A DNA stretch of 64,000 nt from Catenulispora yoronensis (GTDB taxonomy: Bacteria > Actinomycetota > Actinomycetes > Streptomycetales > Catenulisporaceae), in the NCBI RefSeq assembly GCF_039531695.1, contig NZ_BAAAQN010000039.1, positions 1 through 64,000 on the forward strand. The letters run 5' to 3'. Under the pieces are notes generated by a model. The model did no database searches, had not been told where the DNA came from, and saw only the letters and a list, made by a program, of their open reading frames with translations. Of the stretch, positions 23,174 through 33,659 are shown one piece after another. Each line of letters begins with the position of its first letter. Positions within the stretch are counted from its first letter, which is position 1. The translations under genes were made by a program, and so were the position numbers.

Positions 23174-23673
23174 GTCGCATCACCTCGTACCACCCAGTAG
23201 AAGGACCGGTAGTGGTCCGGGGTGTAGTAGAGCTCGCCTTGTCGGCCCAGGATCAACCGCCGCGCACCCCGGTCCGGCGCTCCCGGGGTGGACACCGTGT
23301 ACTCGCGGTAGTAGCCGCGCGGCTGCGCGGGCAGCAGGCCTTCGCGGTTCTCGAAGGTGACGCCGTCCTGCCGGTACTTGAACGGGCCACCGGCGTCGAT
23401 GCGGCGGAGCACCTCGCGGGCCTCGGCGGGCAGTGCGGACACCGCGATCGTGGGCATGCCCGGCGGTTTGGCCGCCGGGTCGGCAGGGCGGACGCCGGCC
23501 GAGCTCTTGGCAGGGCTCTGGGCCGAGCTCGAACCCTGGGCCGAGCCCGGGGCCTTGGCCGAGGAGCCGCCGCAGCCGGCGAATCCGACCACGGCCACGG
23601 CCAGCACCGCGACCACCGCCACGACCAGCGCGACGATGGCCTTGGGGTTCCGCGTCGACGCCAGCGTGTTCAC
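23170..23673 (-). CDS. barnase/RNase Sa-type secreted ribonuclease
   Basis: 167 aa. A hydrophobic segment (about 12-33) ends in VVGFAGC, a plausible lipobox, so the enzyme may be tethered on the outer face of the membrane. After an Ala/Ser/Pro linker (about 35-75) comes the microbial RNase domain: FKYRQDGVTFENREGLLP, the catalytic Glu and Arg in YYREYTVSTPGAPDRGARRL, and the catalytic His region YYTPDHYRSFYWV. It cleaves RNA after guanine. It forms a toxin-inhibitor operon with the barstar gene. It could be a competition factor or simply a degradative enzyme. Confidence 0.92.
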   Translation of the reverse strand: MNTLASTRNPKAIVALVVAVVAVLAVAVVGFAGCGGSSAKAPGSAQGSSSAQSPAKSSAGVRPADPAAKPPGMPTIAVSALPAEAREVLRRIDAGGPFKYRQDGVTFENREGLLPAQPRGYYREYTVSTPGAPDRGARRLILGRQGELYYTPDHYRSFYWVVRGDAT

Positions 23674-23762
23674 CTTCGAACCCTAACGCACAGTGATCAT
23701 CTCAGTACGGGACGACCCGCGCCGACCCGCGCCGACCCGACCGGCCCCGCACTACCCTCGCA

Positions 23763-24551
23763 CTACCCCCGCAGCAGCCCGGCCAGCTCGGCGGCCGCCG
23801 CCCCCGGGTCCTCGGCCTCGGTCACGGCCCGCACCACGACGACCCGCCGCGCCCCGGCCTCGACGACCTCGGGCAGGGTGCCCGCGTCGATCCCGCCGAT
23901 CGCGAACCAGGGCCGGGAGCCCGGGGCGAACGGCGGTGCCAGCCGGGCGGCGTGGGCGACCAGGCCCAGGCCCGGGGCGAACCGTCCGGGCTTGGTCGGC
24001 GTCGGCCAGACCGGGCCGGTGCAGAAGTAGTCGACGCCGTCCGCCGCGGCGGCCTCGTCGACCTCGGCCTCGGCGTGGCAGGACCGGCCGACGACCGGGC
24101 CGGCGCCGACGATCGCCCTGGCCAGCGGCACCGGCAGGTCGTCCTGCCCGAGGTGCAGCACGTCCGAGGCGGCGCCGACCGCGATGTCCGCGCGGTCGTT
24201 CACGGCCAGCAGCGCGCCGTGTCGGCGGCAGGCGTCGTCGAAGACCTCCAGCGCCGCCAGCTCCTGCCGCGCCTCCATGCCCTTCTGCCGCAGCTGGACG
24301 ATGTCCACGCCGTTGGCCAGCACCGCGTCCAGGAACTCCGGCAGGTCGCCCTGCCGCTCGCGGGCGTCGCAGCACAGGTAGAGCCGCGCCTCGGCCAGGC
24401 GGACCCGGGGGTCGCCGGGGCCGCCTCGGTCGACTCGCTCACCGCGTGCGCCGGAACTGCCGGAACCGCCAGCACCGCCGGAACCGCCGGAGCTGCCGGA
24501 ACCGCCAAGGCCGCTGGAACCGCCGGAACCGCCCGAATCAGCAGGGCTCAC
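23763..24551 (-). CDS. thiE: thiamine-phosphate synthase
   Basis: 262 aa. The TIM-barrel enzyme joins HMP-PP and thiazole phosphate to make thiamine phosphate. Recognised are LYLCCD, VDIVQLRQKG, LAVNDRADIA, LHLGQDDLP, the phosphate loop FCTGPVWPTPTK and FAIGGID. It carries about 45 extra N-terminal residues, mainly Gly/Ser repeats coded by ten 9-bp DNA units, probably a flexible tail. GTG 24551 overlaps the stop of the Rv2175c-like gene, so the two are coupled. It is separated from thiO-thiS-thiG by a flavoprotein and an LtrA gene on opposite strands. Confidence 0.93.
   Translation of the reverse strand: MSPADSGGSGGSSGLGGSGSSGGSGGAGGSGSSGARGERVDRGGPGDPRVRLAEARLYLCCDARERQGDLPEFLDAVLANGVDIVQLRQKGMEARQELAALEVFDDACRRHGALLAVNDRADIAVGAASDVLHLGQDDLPVPLARAIVGAGPVVGRSCHAEAEVDEAAAADGVDYFCTGPVWPTPTKPGRFAPGLGLVAHAARLAPPFAPGSRPWFAIGGIDAGTLPEVVEAGARRVVVVRAVTEAEDPGAAAAELAGLLRG
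24451..24540. repeat. 9-bp in-frame repeat at the start of thiE
   Basis: Ten 9-bp units of the CCGGAACCG type code for a Gly/Ser-rich N-terminal tail. The unit matches the repeat inside the ribokinase gene. Confidence 0.9.
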
Positions 24552-24961
24552 AGCTCGGCCTGCGCGCGCCGCCGCACCTCGGTGCCGCGGTTCTCGCGCA
24601 GCGCGTCCACCGGGGTGCCGGGCAGCGTGTCGTCCGGCGTGAACAGCCAGCGCAGCGCTTCCTCGTCGGTGAACTTGGCGTCCCTGAGCAGGGTCAGGGT
24701 GCCGGTCAGGCCCTTGACCGTGTGGTCGCCCATGATGAAGCCGGCGGGGACGTGCAGGGCGTTGTTCTCGCCGCGCCGCACCGCGATCAGCTGGTTGTCG
24801 CGCAGCAGCTGCCGCACCCGGGTCACCTGCACGCCGAACCGCTCGGCGACGTCCGGCAGCGTGAGCCACTCCCCGACCAGAGCGTCGGTCGCGGCGTCGA
24901 GCGTTTCGCGCTGGACCTCAGTGGAGGTGTTCCCAGCAGCGGTGTTCTTATCAGTCACCAT
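24548..24961 (-). CDS. Rv2175c-like DNA-binding protein
   Basis: 137 aa. An N-terminal winged helix (about 30-65, LTLPDVAERFGVQVTRVRQLLRDNQLI) is followed by a helical C-terminal domain, the layout of Mycobacterium tuberculosis Rv2175c. There Rv2175c is phosphorylated by the kinase PknL, which blocks its DNA binding. A PknL-like PASTA kinase lies 5 kb away (29700-31523), so the partnership may be conserved. The N-terminus (TDKNTAAGNTSTEVQRET) is rich in Thr, the likely phosphorylation region. ATG 24961 or GTG 24958 may be the start. It is coupled to thiE. Confidence 0.85.
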   Translation of the reverse strand: MVTDKNTAAGNTSTEVQRETLDAATDALVGEWLTLPDVAERFGVQVTRVRQLLRDNQLIAVRRGENNALHVPAGFIMGDHTVKGLTGTLTLLRDAKFTDEEALRWLFTPDDTLPGTPVDALRENRGTEVRRRAQAEL

Positions 24962-24979
24962 CCCAGCATGCCAGGAACC

Positions 24980-26152
24980 TCAGACCGCCGCCGACGTTAA
25001 CGGCACCCCGACATCGGCCACCCGGTGGGCGTCCAGCACGGTCCCGGCGGCGACCAGCCGCCGGCCCTGGGCCAGGTCCCGGGGCCGGCCGACGGCCAGC
25101 ACGGCGGTGGGCCGGTGCAGCGGGTCGAGCCACACCGCCGACCAGCTCGGGTCGCCCAGCGCGCCGCGCAGAACCATCCGGTCGTGGGCCGTGTGCCGGC
25201 CGACGTACTGCACCATCCGGCCGAACTGCTCGCTCCAGAAGTACGGCACCGGGTCGAACACCTCGGCGCCGACGCCTTCGAGCACGTTGGCGACCACGGT
25301 GTCCGGTCCGCGCAGGGCGTTGTCCCAGTGTTCGACGCGGACGTGCTCGCCGCCGTAGCGCAGGCTGCGGTAGGCGGCGACGTCGCCGACCGCGTAGACG
25401 CCGGGGACGTTGGTCTCCAGGTGTTCGGAGGCCAGCAGCGAGCCGTCGGAGGCGCGGTGGAACGCGGCGCCCAGCCACCGTGTGTCGGGGCGGGCGCCGA
25501 CGGCCACCAGGACGTGGTCGGCATCGTCGGGGGCGCCGGTGACCGGGTCCGAGCACCGCAGCGCGACGCCGGCCTGCCGGTACCAGCCGGCCATGGCCTC
25601 GCCGATCGCGGCCGGGAACAGCGCGGCCAGCGGCCGCTCCCGGGCCTCGTGGACGGTGACCTGGCAGTCGGCGGCGCGGGCGGCGGTGGCGACCTCGGCC
25701 CCGATCCAGCCGGCGCCGACGATCGCCAGCCGCTTGCCGGCCCCGATGGTGTCCCGCAGCAGCAGCGCGTCCTCGTAGGTGCGCAGGGTGCCGCCGAAGC
25801 CGAGCGGGACCGGTTCGCTGCCGGTGGCCACGACGAGCGCGTCGTAGGGCAGCCGGTCGCCGCCGGAGGTGATGACGGTGCCGGGGGCCCAGCCCACGGC
25901 GCGCTCCCCGAAGCGCAGGGTGACGCCGGCGTCCTCGAAGTCGAAGGCGAAGGCCAGTTCGGCGACGTCGTCGACGGCGTCCTCGCCCCGGTACTTCAGC
26001 ACCGCCTTGGACAGCGGCGGGCGGTCGTAGGGGGCGTGCGGCTCGGCGCCCAGAAAGGTGACGGTGCCCTGGAAGCCCTTCTCGCGGAGCAGGCGCACGG
26101 TGTGCAGGCCCGCCATTCCGCCGCCGACCACCAGAACACGTTCTAGTTTCAT
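24980..26152 (-). CDS. FAD/NAD(P)-dependent oxidoreductase, ferredoxin-reductase type
   Basis: 390 aa. It has an N-terminal FAD site VLVVGGGMAGLHTVRLLR, the YDRPPLSKAVL segment typical of ferredoxin/rubredoxin reductases, an NAD(P) site LAIVGAGWIGAEVATAA (about 145-160), and the FAD-closing motif VPGVYAVGDVAAY. The C-terminal reductase domain holds VEHWDNAL. Such enzymes pass electrons from NAD(P)H to a ferredoxin or similar carrier; no ferredoxin gene is adjacent. It is divergent from ltrA, with a possible leaderless -10 box (TACGGT) about 8 nt before the start. Confidence 0.9.
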   Translation of the reverse strand: MKLERVLVVGGGMAGLHTVRLLREKGFQGTVTFLGAEPHAPYDRPPLSKAVLKYRGEDAVDDVAELAFAFDFEDAGVTLRFGERAVGWAPGTVITSGGDRLPYDALVVATGSEPVPLGFGGTLRTYEDALLLRDTIGAGKRLAIVGAGWIGAEVATAARAADCQVTVHEARERPLAALFPAAIGEAMAGWYRQAGVALRCSDPVTGAPDDADHVLVAVGARPDTRWLGAAFHRASDGSLLASEHLETNVPGVYAVGDVAAYRSLRYGGEHVRVEHWDNALRGPDTVVANVLEGVGAEVFDPVPYFWSEQFGRMVQYVGRHTAHDRMVLRGALGDPSWSAVWLDPLHRPTAVLAVGRPRDLAQGRRLVAAGTVLDAHRVADVGVPLTSAAV

Positions 26153-26193
26153 GGAACGTCACCGTATCCCGTGGAAAACCTGATTGCGTCATC

Positions 26194-27432
26194 ATGGTCG
26201 CCGTGGCGACCCAGGAGTATGAGGACACCCCGATCGAGCCCGATCAAGACGACGGTACCCCGGACATCGAGGCCGACGCCGATCCGGCGCCGCGGTCGCC
26301 GCACGCCGTGCAGCGGGTGACCTGGGCCGAATTGTTCTTCGACCTGGTCTTCGTGTTCGCGGTGACGCAGGTGGCGCACGCGGTGTCGGTCGGGGACGGC
26401 TGGGCCGATCTGGGGCGTTCGCTGCTGCTGTTCGTGCCGTTCTGGTGGACCTGGGTGGGCTGCACGATCGTGTTCAACGGCCTGGTGGTCTCCGCGACGA
26501 AGCGGCACGTGCTGCTGCTGGCGGTGGCCGGGGCGGCGTTCGTGATGTCGATAGCGGTGCCGGACGCGTACGGCGACCGCGGGCTGCTGTTCGGTGCCGC
26601 GTATTGCGCCGCGCGGATCCTGCTCGGCTACGCGATGCACGTGCGCGGCGCGTTCCGGGCGCGGCTGAACCCCTACACCGTGGGTCTGGCCGCCGGTCCG
26701 GCGTGGCTGCTCGCGGGCCTGGCGCCGGAGGGGGCGCGGCAGTGGATCTGGCTGGCGCTGGCCGTGCTGGAGCTGTCGGTGCCGATCGTGCTCGGGCACC
26801 GGCTGGACTACATGCGGTTCGACGCCTCGCACCTGCCGGAGCGGTTCGGGCTGTTCGTGATCATCGCGCTGGGCGAGACCCTGGTCGGGATCGGGCAGGG
26901 CGGGACGCACGAGGCGCTGGACGGAGTGGAGGGGACAGCGTTGTTCGTCGCGTTCCTGCTGTCCTGCGGACTGTGGTGGACGTACTTCCAGTACGGCGCC
27001 TCGGCCACCGAGCACGCGCTGCGGACCGCGAGGATCCCGGCGGTGCTGGTCCGGTCCACGTTCTCCTACGGGCATCTGGCGTTCGTGATCGGCATCATCC
27101 TGGCGGCGGCCGGGATGTCGCAGGCGGTCGCCGATCCCAAGGCGCACCTGGAGGGTCTGCACGCGATGCTGCTCGGCAGCGGCGTTTCGCTCTATATCGC
27201 CACGTTTTGCTATACCCGCATCGTGATGTTCGGCGGCGCCTCCTACACGCGGGTCGTCGGCGCGCTTTTGGCGATCGTCGTCACAGTGTTCTCACCGGGC
27301 CTGCCCGCGCTGACGCCGCTGATCCTGCTGGCGGCGCTGGTCATCGCGCTGAACGCGTTCGAGCTCTACTGGGTGGACTCCGGGCGGCCGCTGCTGGTGA
27401 TCAACATCGGTCAGGGCGCCGCCGGACGCTGA
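26194..27432 (+). CDS. low temperature requirement protein A family membrane protein
   Basis: 412 aa. After an acidic N-terminus (1-40) comes the LtrA signature VTWAELFFDLVFVFAVTQVAHAV and about ten transmembrane helices across the rest. LtrA proteins are multi-pass membrane proteins of unclear function, named from a cold-sensitive Listeria mutant. Motifs of the family seen here are WWTWVGCTI, ERFGLFVIIALGETLVGIGQG and SYGHLAFVIGIIL. ATG 26194 lies in a short gap divergent from the flavoprotein gene. It ends 26 bp before thiO but has no evident link with thiamine. Confidence 0.92.
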   Translation: MVAVATQEYEDTPIEPDQDDGTPDIEADADPAPRSPHAVQRVTWAELFFDLVFVFAVTQVAHAVSVGDGWADLGRSLLLFVPFWWTWVGCTIVFNGLVVSATKRHVLLLAVAGAAFVMSIAVPDAYGDRGLLFGAAYCAARILLGYAMHVRGAFRARLNPYTVGLAAGPAWLLAGLAPEGARQWIWLALAVLELSVPIVLGHRLDYMRFDASHLPERFGLFVIIALGETLVGIGQGGTHEALDGVEGTALFVAFLLSCGLWWTYFQYGASATEHALRTARIPAVLVRSTFSYGHLAFVIGIILAAAGMSQAVADPKAHLEGLHAMLLGSGVSLYIATFCYTRIVMFGGASYTRVVGALLAIVVTVFSPGLPALTPLILLAALVIALNAFELYWVDSGRPLLVINIGQGAAGR

Positions 27433-27445
27433 CCGAGGGCGCATC

Positions 27446-27458
27446 TAGAATGATGACC
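27446..27458 (+). promoter_or_regulatory. candidate leaderless -10 box of thiO
   Basis: TAGAAT at 27446-27451 is followed by 7 nt and then ATG 27459. Only 26 bp separate ltrA and thiO, and I see no TPP riboswitch signature in that gap. Confidence 0.45.
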
Positions 27459-28607
27459 ATGCCAGCGCCCGCTCGTCCCGACGTCCTGATCATCGGTGGC
27501 GGGCTGATCGGGCTGGCCACCGCCTGGCGCACGGCCCGGCGCGGGCTGTCGGTCACGCTGTGCGACCCGGAGCCGGGCGCCAACGCCTCGTTCGCGGCCG
27601 CCGGGATGCTGACCCCGGTCACCGAGCTGCACTACGGCGAAGAACTATTACTCGGCCTGAACCTGGACTCCGCGCGGCGGTATCCGGACTTCGTCGCGGA
27701 GCTGCGCGAGGCCTCCGGCGGCGCCGACCCGGGCTACCGCGAGTCCGGGACCCTGGCCGTGGCCTTCGACGCCGACGACCGCGCGGTGCTGGCCGATCTG
27801 CACGAGTTCCAGCGCTCGCTGGGCCTGCGGGCCGAGTGGCTCAGCGGCGGCGAGGCCCGCCGGCTGGAGCCGATGCTGGCGCCGAGCGTGCGCGGCGGGC
27901 TGCTGGTCGAGGGCGACCACCAGGTCGACAACCGGATGCTGCTGGCCGCGCTGTTCGCGGCGCTGGAGCGGGAGCCGAGGGCGGAGCTGGTCCGGGCGCG
28001 GGCGGCCGAGCTGACGGTGGCCGGCGGGCGCGCGGTCGGCGTCGTGCTGGAGGACGGCACCGCGATCGCCGCCGGGCAGGTCGTGCTGGCCGCCGGGTGC
28101 TGGTCCGGGCAGCTGCGCGGGATCCCGCCGGAGGCGCTGCCGCCGGTGCGCCCGGTGAAGGGGCAGATCCTGCGGCTGGCGGTACCGGAGGTCTACAAGC
28201 CGTTCCTGACGCACACCGTGCGCGGCGTGGTGCGGAGCAATCACGCGTACCTCGTGCCGCGCGCGCACGGCGAACTCGTCCTCGGCGCCACCACCGAGGA
28301 GCAGGACTACGACACCTCGGTGACCGCCGGCGGCGTCTACGAACTGCTGCGCGACGCCCGCGCGCTGGTCCCGGGCATCACCGAGCTGCCGCTGCTGGAG
28401 ACCCGCGCCGCGCTGCGGCCAGGTTCGCCGGACAACGCCCCGCTGATCGGCCCGACCGCGCTGCCGGGGCTGCTGGCCGCCACCGGGCACTATCGGCACG
28501 GCGTGCTGCTCACGCCGGCCACCGCCGAGGCGATGGCCGAGATCCTCGCCACCGGGTCGGTCCCCGACCTGGCGGAACCGTTCAGCCCACTGCGTTTCGG
28601 GAAATGA
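27459..28607 (+). CDS. thiO: glycine oxidase ThiO
   Basis: 382 aa FAD enzyme that oxidises glycine to the imine used for the thiazole ring of thiamine. The FAD motif is VLIIGGGLIGLATAWRTARRG; the DAO-family features GMLTPVTE, GLLVEGDHQVDNRMLL, PVRPVKGQILRL and the C-terminal GHYRHGVLLTPATAE are present. ATG 27459 fits a leaderless start; ATG 27450 and 27453 are in the same frame. Its stop overlaps the thiS start (ATGA). Operon thiO-thiS-thiG. Confidence 0.95.
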   Translation: MPAPARPDVLIIGGGLIGLATAWRTARRGLSVTLCDPEPGANASFAAAGMLTPVTELHYGEELLLGLNLDSARRYPDFVAELREASGGADPGYRESGTLAVAFDADDRAVLADLHEFQRSLGLRAEWLSGGEARRLEPMLAPSVRGGLLVEGDHQVDNRMLLAALFAALEREPRAELVRARAAELTVAGGRAVGVVLEDGTAIAAGQVVLAAGCWSGQLRGIPPEALPPVRPVKGQILRLAVPEVYKPFLTHTVRGVVRSNHAYLVPRAHGELVLGATTEEQDYDTSVTAGGVYELLRDARALVPGITELPLLETRAALRPGSPDNAPLIGPTALPGLLAATGHYRHGVLLTPATAEAMAEILATGSVPDLAEPFSPLRFGK

Positions 28608-28828
28608 GCACCATGCATCTCTTTGTGAACGGCGAGCCCGCGCAGGCCGAGGACGGCTCGACGGTGGCGGACCTGGTCGGCGCGCGGGTCGCGCCGGCCC
28701 GCGACGGCGGCAGCGGCGGGATCGCCGTGGCCGTCAACGAGGCGGTGGTGCCGCGCGCCGCGTGGGACGCCACCGAGCTGGAGCCCGGGGACCGGGTCGA
28801 GATCCTGACCGCCGTGCAGGGAGGCTGA
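28604..28828 (+). CDS. thiS: sulfur carrier protein ThiS
   Basis: 74 aa ubiquitin-like protein ending in the required Gly-Gly (AVQGG), which is thiocarboxylated to donate sulfur to the thiazole. Family features are MHLFVNGEPAQ, AVAVNEAVVPRAAW and LEPGDRVEILTAVQGG. ATG 28604 overlaps the thiO stop; ATG 28613 would give the more usual N-terminus MHLFVNG. A small Gly/Ser insert (RDGGSGG) lengthens the middle loop. Confidence 0.95.
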   Translation: MSTMHLFVNGEPAQAEDGSTVADLVGARVAPARDGGSGGIAVAVNEAVVPRAAWDATELEPGDRVEILTAVQGG

Positions 28829-28834
28829 GCACCG

Positions 28835-29689
28835 ATGACCAGCGAATCCGTTCCCGCTCCGGACGCCGACACCTTCGTCCTCGCCGGCCGGTCCTTCGGC
28901 TCCCGCCTGATCATGGGCACCGGCGGCGCGCCGTCGCTGGAGGTGCTGGGCCAGGCGCTGGCCGCCTCCGGCACCGAGCTGACCACCGTGGCGCTGCGCC
29001 GGATCTCGGCGGCCACCAGCGGCTCGATCCTGGACCTGCTCAAGGAGCACGGCATCAAGGTGCTGCCGAACACCGCCGGCTGCTTCACCGCCGGCGAGGC
29101 GGTGCTGACCGCCAAGCTGGCCCGCGAGGCGCTGGGCACCGACTGGGTGAAGCTGGAGGTGATCGCCGACGAGCACACCCTGCTGCCGGACCCGATCGAG
29201 CTGGTCGTCGCCGCCGAGACGCTGGTCGACGACGGCTTCACCGTGCTCCCCTACACCAACGACGACCCGATCCTGGCCCGCAAGCTGGAGCAGGCCGGCT
29301 GCGCGGCGGTGATGCCGCTGGGCGCGCCGATCGGCTCCGGCCTGGGCGTGCGCAACCCGCACAACATCGAGCTGATGGTGGACGCGGTCTCGGTGCCGGT
29401 GATCCTGGACGCCGGGATCGGCACCGCCTCGGACGCCGCGCTGGCCATGGAGCTGGGCTGCTCGGCCGTGCTGCTGGCGACCGCGATCACCCGCGCGCGC
29501 CAGCCGGTGGCGATGGCCGCGGCGATGCGGCACGCGGTGACCGCCGGCCGGCTGGCCCGGATCGCCGGCCGGATGCCCAAGCGCTACCACGCTCAGGCCT
29601 CTTCGACCATGGACGGACTCGCCCGCCTGCGGGAAAACGTGGCTGCTGTCGTCGAACATGAGCTGCCCGCGTTCGACCGGTCTGAATAG
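28835..29689 (+). CDS. thiG: thiazole synthase
   Basis: 284 aa TIM-barrel enzyme that forms thiazole phosphate from DXP, the ThiO imine and ThiS thiocarboxylate. The substrate-imine lysine is in TDWVKLEVIAD (about 105-115), and the signature stretches SRLIMGTGGAPSLEVL, LPNTAGCFTAGEAVL, VMPLGAPIGSGLGVRNPHN and DAGIGTASDAALAMELG are all present. A 10-residue N-terminal extension (MTSESVPAPD) and about 15 extra C-terminal residues are ordinary for actinobacteria. It is the last gene of the thiOSG operon. Confidence 0.97.
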   Translation: MTSESVPAPDADTFVLAGRSFGSRLIMGTGGAPSLEVLGQALAASGTELTTVALRRISAATSGSILDLLKEHGIKVLPNTAGCFTAGEAVLTAKLAREALGTDWVKLEVIADEHTLLPDPIELVVAAETLVDDGFTVLPYTNDDPILARKLEQAGCAAVMPLGAPIGSGLGVRNPHNIELMVDAVSVPVILDAGIGTASDAALAMELGCSAVLLATAITRARQPVAMAAAMRHAVTAGRLARIAGRMPKRYHAQASSTMDGLARLRENVAAVVEHELPAFDRSE

Positions 29690-29699
29690 ACTCAGGGCT
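29687..29699 (+). promoter_or_regulatory. candidate leaderless -10 box of the PASTA kinase gene
   Basis: TAGACT at 29687-29692, overlapping the thiG stop region, is followed by 7 nt and GTG 29700. No -35 box is convincing. Confidence 0.45.
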
Positions 29700-31523
<1,824 letters not shown>

Positions 31524-31736
31524 CCCGGCGCGGGCGGGCGCCGCGTGCGCCCCCCGCTTCTCCCCGCCGGAGGAAGAGTTCTGCGATCGCGCGCGGGGCG
31601 GGCCGCGTGGCACCCATACTCGGAGTGTCCGTTCGGTGACTGCCTGTCAGGAGGGTCCCGGACGGTCAGCTCGCACCGGGGGCGGGTATGGGGATGGGAA
31701 GACGGACGTCGAAGGGCCGCCGATGGGGACCGCGCG

Positions 31737-33659
31737 ATGAAGGGGACCGCGCGGGAGGCGACCGCACGACGGCGACGGTCAGGCGAGAGGGCGGGAACAG
31801 CGGTGGAGCACACGGTGGCGGGGCAGGCCGTCACTTCCCTTTCCGGAACGCCGGACGCCCCGGAGGGGGCGGCCGCGAGCCCGGGCGGCGACAAACGGGC
31901 CCCGCGGCACGCCGCGCCGCCGCACGACTGGCACGACACCGCCGACTCCGTACGGCTGCGGCTGGCGCTGCTCAACCGGGCCAGCGAGGAGATCGGCACC
32001 ACTCTGGACCTGGTCCGCACCGCCGAGGAGCTGGTCGGCATCGCCATCCCGGACTTCGCCGACACCACCTGGGTGCTGCTCCAGGAGCGGGTGGTGACGC
32101 ACCACGAGATCCCGGCGCAGTCCAAGGACGGCGCCGCCCGGGTCCGCCGGCTGGCGCTGGGGGTGTCGGACAAGGACCCGCTGCCGGTCGAGTTCTGGCT
32201 GTCCACCCTGCCGATCGGCGAGACCGCGGTCTGCCCGCCGGCCTCGCCCTTCGCCCGCTGCATGGCCGAGCGCCGGTCGCTGTTCTTCCCGATCGTCCCG
32301 GACGAGCTGGCCCGCCGCACCGCCGAGGACTTCGGCCGCCCGGACTTCCTGCGCGCGATGGCCGGACGCTCGCTGCTCCTGAGCCCGCTGATGGCACGGG
32401 GACGGGTCCTGGGCGTCCTGGCGTTCAATAGGGATCCGGCCACCCGGGCCGAATTCTGCGGAAGGGATGTGGAACTCGCGGACAACCTGGCCCGCCGCAC
32501 GGCACTGTGCATCGACAACGCCCGCCTCTACAACCTGGAGAAGTCGCAGGCGCTGACGCTTCAGAGTTCCCTGCTGCCCAAACGCGTCCAGCCGCCGCCC
32601 GGGATGGAGGTGGCGCACCGCTACGTGCCCGGCAGCGACGTCGCCGAGGTCGGCGGCGACTGGTTCGACGTGATCCCGCTGTCCGGCGGCCGGGTGGCGC
32701 TGGTGGTGGGCGACGTGATGGGGCACGGCATGCAGGCCGCGACCGTGATGGGCCAGCTGCGCACCGCGGTCCGCACCCTGGCGCGCCTGAACCTGCCGGT
32801 CACCGAGCTGATGGGGCACCTCGACGCGCTGGTGCCGGACATGGCCGACAGCTACCTGTTCGCCACCTGCATCATCGCCGTCCACGACCCGGAGGCCCGG
32901 ACCTGCGAGATCGTCCGCGCCGGCCACGTGCCCCCGGTGATCGTGCACCCGGACCCGTCGGTGAAGCCGCGGATCGAGGACGTTCCCCCGAACCGCCCGC
33001 TGGGCCTGGGCTTCGTGTCCGGCCCGTTCGAGTCCTGGACGCTGGACCTGCCCGAGGGCAGCCTCCTGGTGCTGTGCACCGACGGCCTGGTGGAATCCAA
33101 GAACCGCGACATCGGAGACGGGCTGCATCTGTTGCTGGAGAACCTCTGCGACCCCGAGGCCGGCCTGGAAGAGATCTGCGACACCCTGACCAGCACCTTG
33201 GTCCTGGAGGGCGACCGCGACGACCTGGCCCTGCTGATCGCCCGCATCGGCCGCGCCCCGTCCCGCTCGGCGTCCTGGGAACTCCCGGCGGAGACCTACG
33301 CGGTCCGCGAAGCGCGCCACTTCGTCCGGCAGCAGGCGGGATCCTGGGGCCTGCCCGCGGACACCGTGGAGACGGCCGAGCTGCTGGTCAGCGAACTGGC
33401 GACGAACGCGGTCCGGCACGCCGCCGGACCCGGCCCGATAGAGATCCGCCTGTCCTACGACGACCGCCTGACCTGCGAAGTCGCCGACCAGGTGGGGGCC
33501 GAGCCGCGGCCGGCGGCGCTGCCGGACGAGCTGGAGGAGAGCGGCCGGGGCCTGTTCCTGGTCAGCGAACTGTCGGCGGAGTGGGGATCGCGGCGGACGT
33601 CGACGGGGAAGGTCGTGTGGTTCGCGCTGGAGGGGCTGGGAGTCGGGGTCGCGGCTTAG
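31737..33659 (+). CDS. GAF-SpoIIE phosphatase with anti-sigma kinase-like ATPase domain
   Basis: 640 aa. After a disordered basic N-terminus (1-70) comes a GAF-type sensor (about 77-265), a PP2C/SpoIIE serine phosphatase (about 273-503: GGDWFDV, GDVMGHGMQAA, LCTDGLVES, DDLALLIAR) and a C-terminal HATPase of the RsbW type (about 518-634: LVSELATNAVRHA, GRGLFLVSELS). Such proteins act on anti-anti-sigma factors in stress or development signalling and are abundant in Streptomyces. ATG 31737 is chosen with GGGGA before it; GTG 31803 is possible. Its TAG stop overlaps the convergent methyltransferase stop. Confidence 0.92.
   Translation: MKGTAREATARRRRSGERAGTAVEHTVAGQAVTSLSGTPDAPEGAAASPGGDKRAPRHAAPPHDWHDTADSVRLRLALLNRASEEIGTTLDLVRTAEELVGIAIPDFADTTWVLLQERVVTHHEIPAQSKDGAARVRRLALGVSDKDPLPVEFWLSTLPIGETAVCPPASPFARCMAERRSLFFPIVPDELARRTAEDFGRPDFLRAMAGRSLLLSPLMARGRVLGVLAFNRDPATRAEFCGRDVELADNLARRTALCIDNARLYNLEKSQALTLQSSLLPKRVQPPPGMEVAHRYVPGSDVAEVGGDWFDVIPLSGGRVALVVGDVMGHGMQAATVMGQLRTAVRTLARLNLPVTELMGHLDALVPDMADSYLFATCIIAVHDPEARTCEIVRAGHVPPVIVHPDPSVKPRIEDVPPNRPLGLGFVSGPFESWTLDLPEGSLLVLCTDGLVESKNRDIGDGLHLLLENLCDPEAGLEEICDTLTSTLVLEGDRDDLALLIARIGRAPSRSASWELPAETYAVREARHFVRQQAGSWGLPADTVETAELLVSELATNAVRHAAGPGPIEIRLSYDDRLTCEVADQVGAEPRPAALPDELEESGRGLFLVSELSAEWGSRRTSTGKVVWFALEGLGVGVAA

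Noticed and set aside
27400..27460. TPP riboswitch before thiO
   Set aside because: The gap between ltrA and thiO is only 26 bp and lacks the conserved CTGAGA and GAACCTGA elements.
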